A stretch of DNA of 64,000 bases from Nostocoides sp. HKS02 (GTDB taxonomy: Bacteria; Actinomycetota; Actinomycetes; Actinomycetales; Dermatophilaceae). This document shows, one piece after another, positions 61,579-64,000 of the stretch. The stretch covers positions 744,001 to 808,000 of the forward strand of contig NZ_CP046121.1 of assembly GCF_009707485.1 (NCBI RefSeq), written 5' to 3'. The first letter of the stretch is position 1. Every line of letters begins with the position of its first letter. The notes beneath the pieces were generated by a model, which saw only the letters and a program-made list of their open reading frames with translations, did not search any database and had not been told where the DNA came from. A program made the translations under genes and the position numbers.

Positions 61579-62055
61579 CTAGGAGGTCGACAGGTCGTTC
61601 GAGTGCGCGCCCAGCTGCGCCGCAATCGCCCGGCGTGGTGGATCGGGCCGCCCTGACCTGCAGGGCTCATGGGTGGCGAGCAGGCCCTGGACGCGGCTCA
61701 GGAGGGCTCGGGGGCTGAACGGCTTGACCAGGTAGTCGGTCGCCCCGGCCGCGAGTCCTGCGTCCACATCACTGTCTCGCGACCTTGCGCTGAGCAAGAC
61801 GACGGGCACGGCGTTGGTGTGGGCGTCGGGATGTTCGCGGATCCGTCGGAGCACGTCCATGCCGGACAGGCCGGGCATCTGCACGTCCAGCACGACCACG
61901 TTCGGCGGGTCGGCCTGGAACGAGTCCCACGCTGCGGCGCCGTCTCCCACGGCGTGGACCGCATACCCCGCACCGGTGAGCTTGAAGTGCACCAGGTCGC
62001 GAATGTCGGCGTCGTCGTCGGCCAGCAGCACGCGGACCGGGCTGAACGCGCTCAT
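61579..62055 (-). CDS. Single-domain response regulator
   Basis: This 158-residue receiver domain has VRVLLADDDADIRDLV (acidic pair), VVVLDVQMPGLSGMDVL (phosphoacceptor Asp near residue 58), PVVLLSARS (Thr/Ser) and TDYLVKPFSP (Lys). There is no output domain, only a basic tail of about 30 residues. No histidine kinase gene is adjacent. The open frame extends much further upstream, but ATG 62055 starts directly before the domain. Confidence 0.88.
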   Translation of the reverse strand: MSAFSPVRVLLADDDADIRDLVHFKLTGAGYAVHAVGDGAAAWDSFQADPPNVVVLDVQMPGLSGMDVLRRIREHPDAHTNAVPVVLLSARSRDSDVDAGLAAGATDYLVKPFSPRALLSRVQGLLATHEPCRSGRPDPPRRAIAAQLGAHSNDLSTS

Positions 62056-62281
62056 GGTCGATTGGCCTCCGATGTGGTCGATTGGTGAGAAACGTACGTG
62101 AGCGCGCGCGTGCGGGTGGACGCCTCGCCGAAACGTGGTCCAAACGGGGGATGCCCGCCTCGACCGCAGGAGGTGGATTGGTGCGCACCACGCGGCGACT
62201 GGGTGGGGCCAGTAGCCTTGTGCACGCCGACAACGCCGACAGCGTCGAGGTAGCCGACAGAGGAATGAGACCGATGAACGG

Positions 62282-63034
62282 GTGCGCGAGACCAGTGCGG
62301 TCACGTCGGTGAGTGACACCGCGGCGCGCCTGCGACGCCTCGTCGACGCCGAGCCACCCCTGGTCGAGGACCACGGCCTCGCCGGTCGGCTGGATCGGAT
62401 CTGTCGCGCCGCGGTCCGGGTTCTGCCCGCCGACGGGGCGGGCGTCACGATCATGGACGGGGATGCGCGCCCGGCTGGCCCGATTGCCGCCTCCAGTCCC
62501 CGATTTCGTCGGTTGGAGGAGATCCAGTTCACGCTGGGGGAGGGACCGTGTGTCGAGGCGTCCGCGGCGCGGAGCCCGGTCCTCGAGGAGAGCCTCGCGA
62601 CCAGCGGTGGGCGCCGCTGGCCCGGATATGCCGCGGCAGCCCAGGAGCAAGGCGTGGCGGCCGTGTTCGCCTTTCCGATCCAGGTCGGTGCGGCCAGGCT
62701 CGGCGCGCTGGACCTGTACCGGAACGAGGAAGGGTCGTTGAGCCCAGCGGCGGTGGCGGACGCGCTGGGGTTGGCGAGCATCTGCCTGAACACCCTGCTG
62801 AGCGCGCAGGAGGTTGCGACCGACGGGGACGCGACCACCGTGCTGGGCGACCCGTTGCGCCACAGCGCAGTGGTCTTTCAAGCTCAGGGCGTGGTGATGA
62901 TGCAGCTGGGGGTGCCGTTGGCCGAGGCGATGTTGCGGCTTCGAGCCCACGCATACTCCCAGGGCCGGGCCCTCGGCGAGGTCGCCCGCGATGTCGTCGC
63001 CGGTACGCTGGTCCTCGCCCGAGACGACCTGTGA
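62282..63034 (+). CDS. GAF-ANTAR regulator 1
   Basis: This 250-residue protein has a GAF domain (about 25-170, GRLDRICRAAVRVLPADGAGVTI, GEGPCVEA, VFAFPIQVGAARLGALDLY) and a C-terminal ANTAR RNA-binding domain (about 190-245, VVFQAQGVVMMQLGVPLAEAMLRLRAHAYSQGR). ANTAR proteins act as transcription antitermination factors by binding paired hairpins. GTG at 62282 is used; GTG at 62309 is an alternative. A second GAF-ANTAR gene follows, 46 bases downstream. Confidence 0.85.
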   Translation: MRETSAVTSVSDTAARLRRLVDAEPPLVEDHGLAGRLDRICRAAVRVLPADGAGVTIMDGDARPAGPIAASSPRFRRLEEIQFTLGEGPCVEASAARSPVLEESLATSGGRRWPGYAAAAQEQGVAAVFAFPIQVGAARLGALDLYRNEEGSLSPAAVADALGLASICLNTLLSAQEVATDGDATTVLGDPLRHSAVVFQAQGVVMMQLGVPLAEAMLRLRAHAYSQGRALGEVARDVVAGTLVLARDDL

Positions 63035-63080
63035 GCACGAGCCTGGCCCGTCGCCGAGACCGGGTCGACGGGAGAGCATC

Positions 63081-63815
63081 ATGACCACCATTTCCAAGGA
63101 ACGCCTGGCGGAGACGCTCGTTCAGGTGGCTGACACCCTCGTCGACGACTTTGACCTCATCGACTTCCTCACCATGGTCACCGAGCGGGCAGCCGAGCTC
63201 GCCGGCTCGTCGGCGGCCGGCCTGCTGCTCAGCGACGAGCACGGACAGCTCCAGTTCATGGCCGCCTCGACCGAGTCGGCTCGGGTCGTGGAGCTCTTTC
63301 AGGTGCAGCGGGAAGAGGGTCCGTGTCAGGACTGCTTCCGGTCTGGGAGCTCGGTCTCGGATGCCGAGCTCGTGCGGGCCACCCAACGCTGGCCCGCCTT
63401 TGCTCCCCGCGCGGTGGCGGCGGGATTTCGCTCGGTCAACGCGTTCCCGCTACGCCATCATCGGACCAGGATTGGTGCGCTGAACCTGTTCGACACGGCC
63501 CCGCGGCGGTATGCCGGCGCGGAGGAGCGCCTTCTGCAGGCGTTGGCCGACGTGGCCACGATCGGCATCCTGCAAGAACGCGCCATCCGTCGTGGAGAGC
63601 TGCTCACCGAACAGCTCCAACGGGCGCTGAACAGCCGGATCACCATCGAGCAGGCCAAGGGTGCCTTGGCCCAGGTCCACACCGTCACCCCCGATGCGGC
63701 GTTCGAGCTGTTGCGGGACTACAGCCGCCAGCGCGGGCAGCGGCTGACCGAGATCGCCGACGCCTTCCTGCACGACCCGACCAGCCATCCCGGCCTGACC
63801 GAGCGTCGGCCCTAG
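63081..63815 (+). CDS. GAF-ANTAR regulator 2
   Basis: This 244-residue paralogue has the same layout. The GAF domain covers about 10-165 (VDDFDLIDFLTMVTERAAELAGSSAAGLLL, EEGPCQDCFRSG, VNAFPLRHHRTRIGALNLF), and the ANTAR domain about 175-235 (ALNSRITIEQAKGALAQVHTVTPDAAFELLRDYSRQRGQ). ATG at 63081 follows GGGAGAG. Similarity of order and motifs to gene 1 points to an old tandem duplication. No target hairpin pair could be identified with confidence. Confidence 0.88.
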   Translation: MTTISKERLAETLVQVADTLVDDFDLIDFLTMVTERAAELAGSSAAGLLLSDEHGQLQFMAASTESARVVELFQVQREEGPCQDCFRSGSSVSDAELVRATQRWPAFAPRAVAAGFRSVNAFPLRHHRTRIGALNLFDTAPRRYAGAEERLLQALADVATIGILQERAIRRGELLTEQLQRALNSRITIEQAKGALAQVHTVTPDAAFELLRDYSRQRGQRLTEIADAFLHDPTSHPGLTERRP

Positions 63816-63835
63816 CCGGCCCGCCGACCGCGAGC

Positions 63836-63883
63836 GTGCCCCCTCAACCGCAGGCAGGGGGTGAATTCCGCGGGAGGGGGCAC
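63836..63883 (+). terminator. Hairpin after the second GAF-ANTAR gene
   Basis: GTGCCCCCTC (63836-63845) is complementary to GAGGGGGCAC (63874-63883), separated by 28 bases with further short pairing. It starts about 20 bases after the stop codon. No gene is recognisable in the last 180 bases of the window. Confidence 0.6.
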
Positions 63884-64000
63884 ACCCATGACCTGCCCCA
63901 GGCGACGGCCCCCGAGTGTGCGAGTCGCCCCAGAGGTCGAAGCCATGGTCTGGGGCAGCACTATTGACGATAGGGCGCCGGTGTCGGCAGAGGCAAGGAC

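Noticed and set aside
63323..63967. Forward open frame overlapping and extending past the second GAF-ANTAR gene
   Set aside because: It lies in another frame of a well-supported gene and its product is Arg/Pro-rich without motifs.

Overview
The window comes from a high-GC actinobacterium. Gene content and order (mIHF, long-form HisG, type-2 OMP decarboxylase, actinobacterial PriA, trp-region membrane proteins, heavy GTG-start use) fit the Micrococcales, most likely Intrasporangiaceae. That family-level call is an inference from overall resemblance, not from a search.

Positions 1 to 45.6 kb are almost gap-free core metabolism. carB(3' end)-pyrK-pyrD-pyrF-mihF-gmk-rpoZ-coaBC-metK-priA-def-fmt-rsmB form one co-directional run, with most stops and starts overlapping by 1-8 bases. 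A DUF222/HNH nuclease gene with a LexA (SOS) box over its start codon lies in the opposite direction. Next come rpe, an FMN riboswitch and its operon (ribD-ribE-ribM-ribBA-ribH), which runs into hisE-hisG and a PH-domain protein. A reverse-strand block follows (MFS permease, FUSC-type exporter, P-loop kinase), then hisF, a TIGR03085 protein and a heterodimeric ABC exporter. hisI-trpE-(TIGR02234)-(HGxxPAAW protein)-trpC-trpB-trpA follow, running into mauE/dsbA-like genes and lgt. gltB-gltD, pyk and tRNA-Leu(CAA) close this half.

From the tRNA onward (45.7 to 64 kb) the sequence is looser and looks accessory. It holds a divergent merR/hsp20 pair around an inverted repeat and a 15-bp tandem repeat, and a sugar ABC importer operon (lacI-binding protein-two permeases). 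A glycogen-debranching-type glycosidase is divergent from lacI across paired operator-like palindromes. The rest is a signalling and cell-surface cluster: GAF-ATPase, tandem hotdog thioesterase, L,D-transpeptidase, ice-binding-like DUF3494 protein, Ser/Thr kinase-GAF, DUF899 protein, single-domain response regulator and two adjacent GAF-ANTAR regulators.

Two sequence-wide signals stand out. First, six reading-frame breaks in four genes (fmt, rsmB, gltB twice, debranching enzyme twice) all fall at the same octamer GCTTGTTC, where deleting one T restores a normal CTG TTC (Leu-Phe). Four further single-base breaks lie in G or C runs (priA twice, an ABC exporter subunit, a sugar permease). The simplest reading is systematic consensus error, although the octamer also has the form of a +1 slippery site. 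Second, GTATGCCG / CGGCATAC occurs dozens of times on both strands, mostly as unusual synonymous codon pairs.
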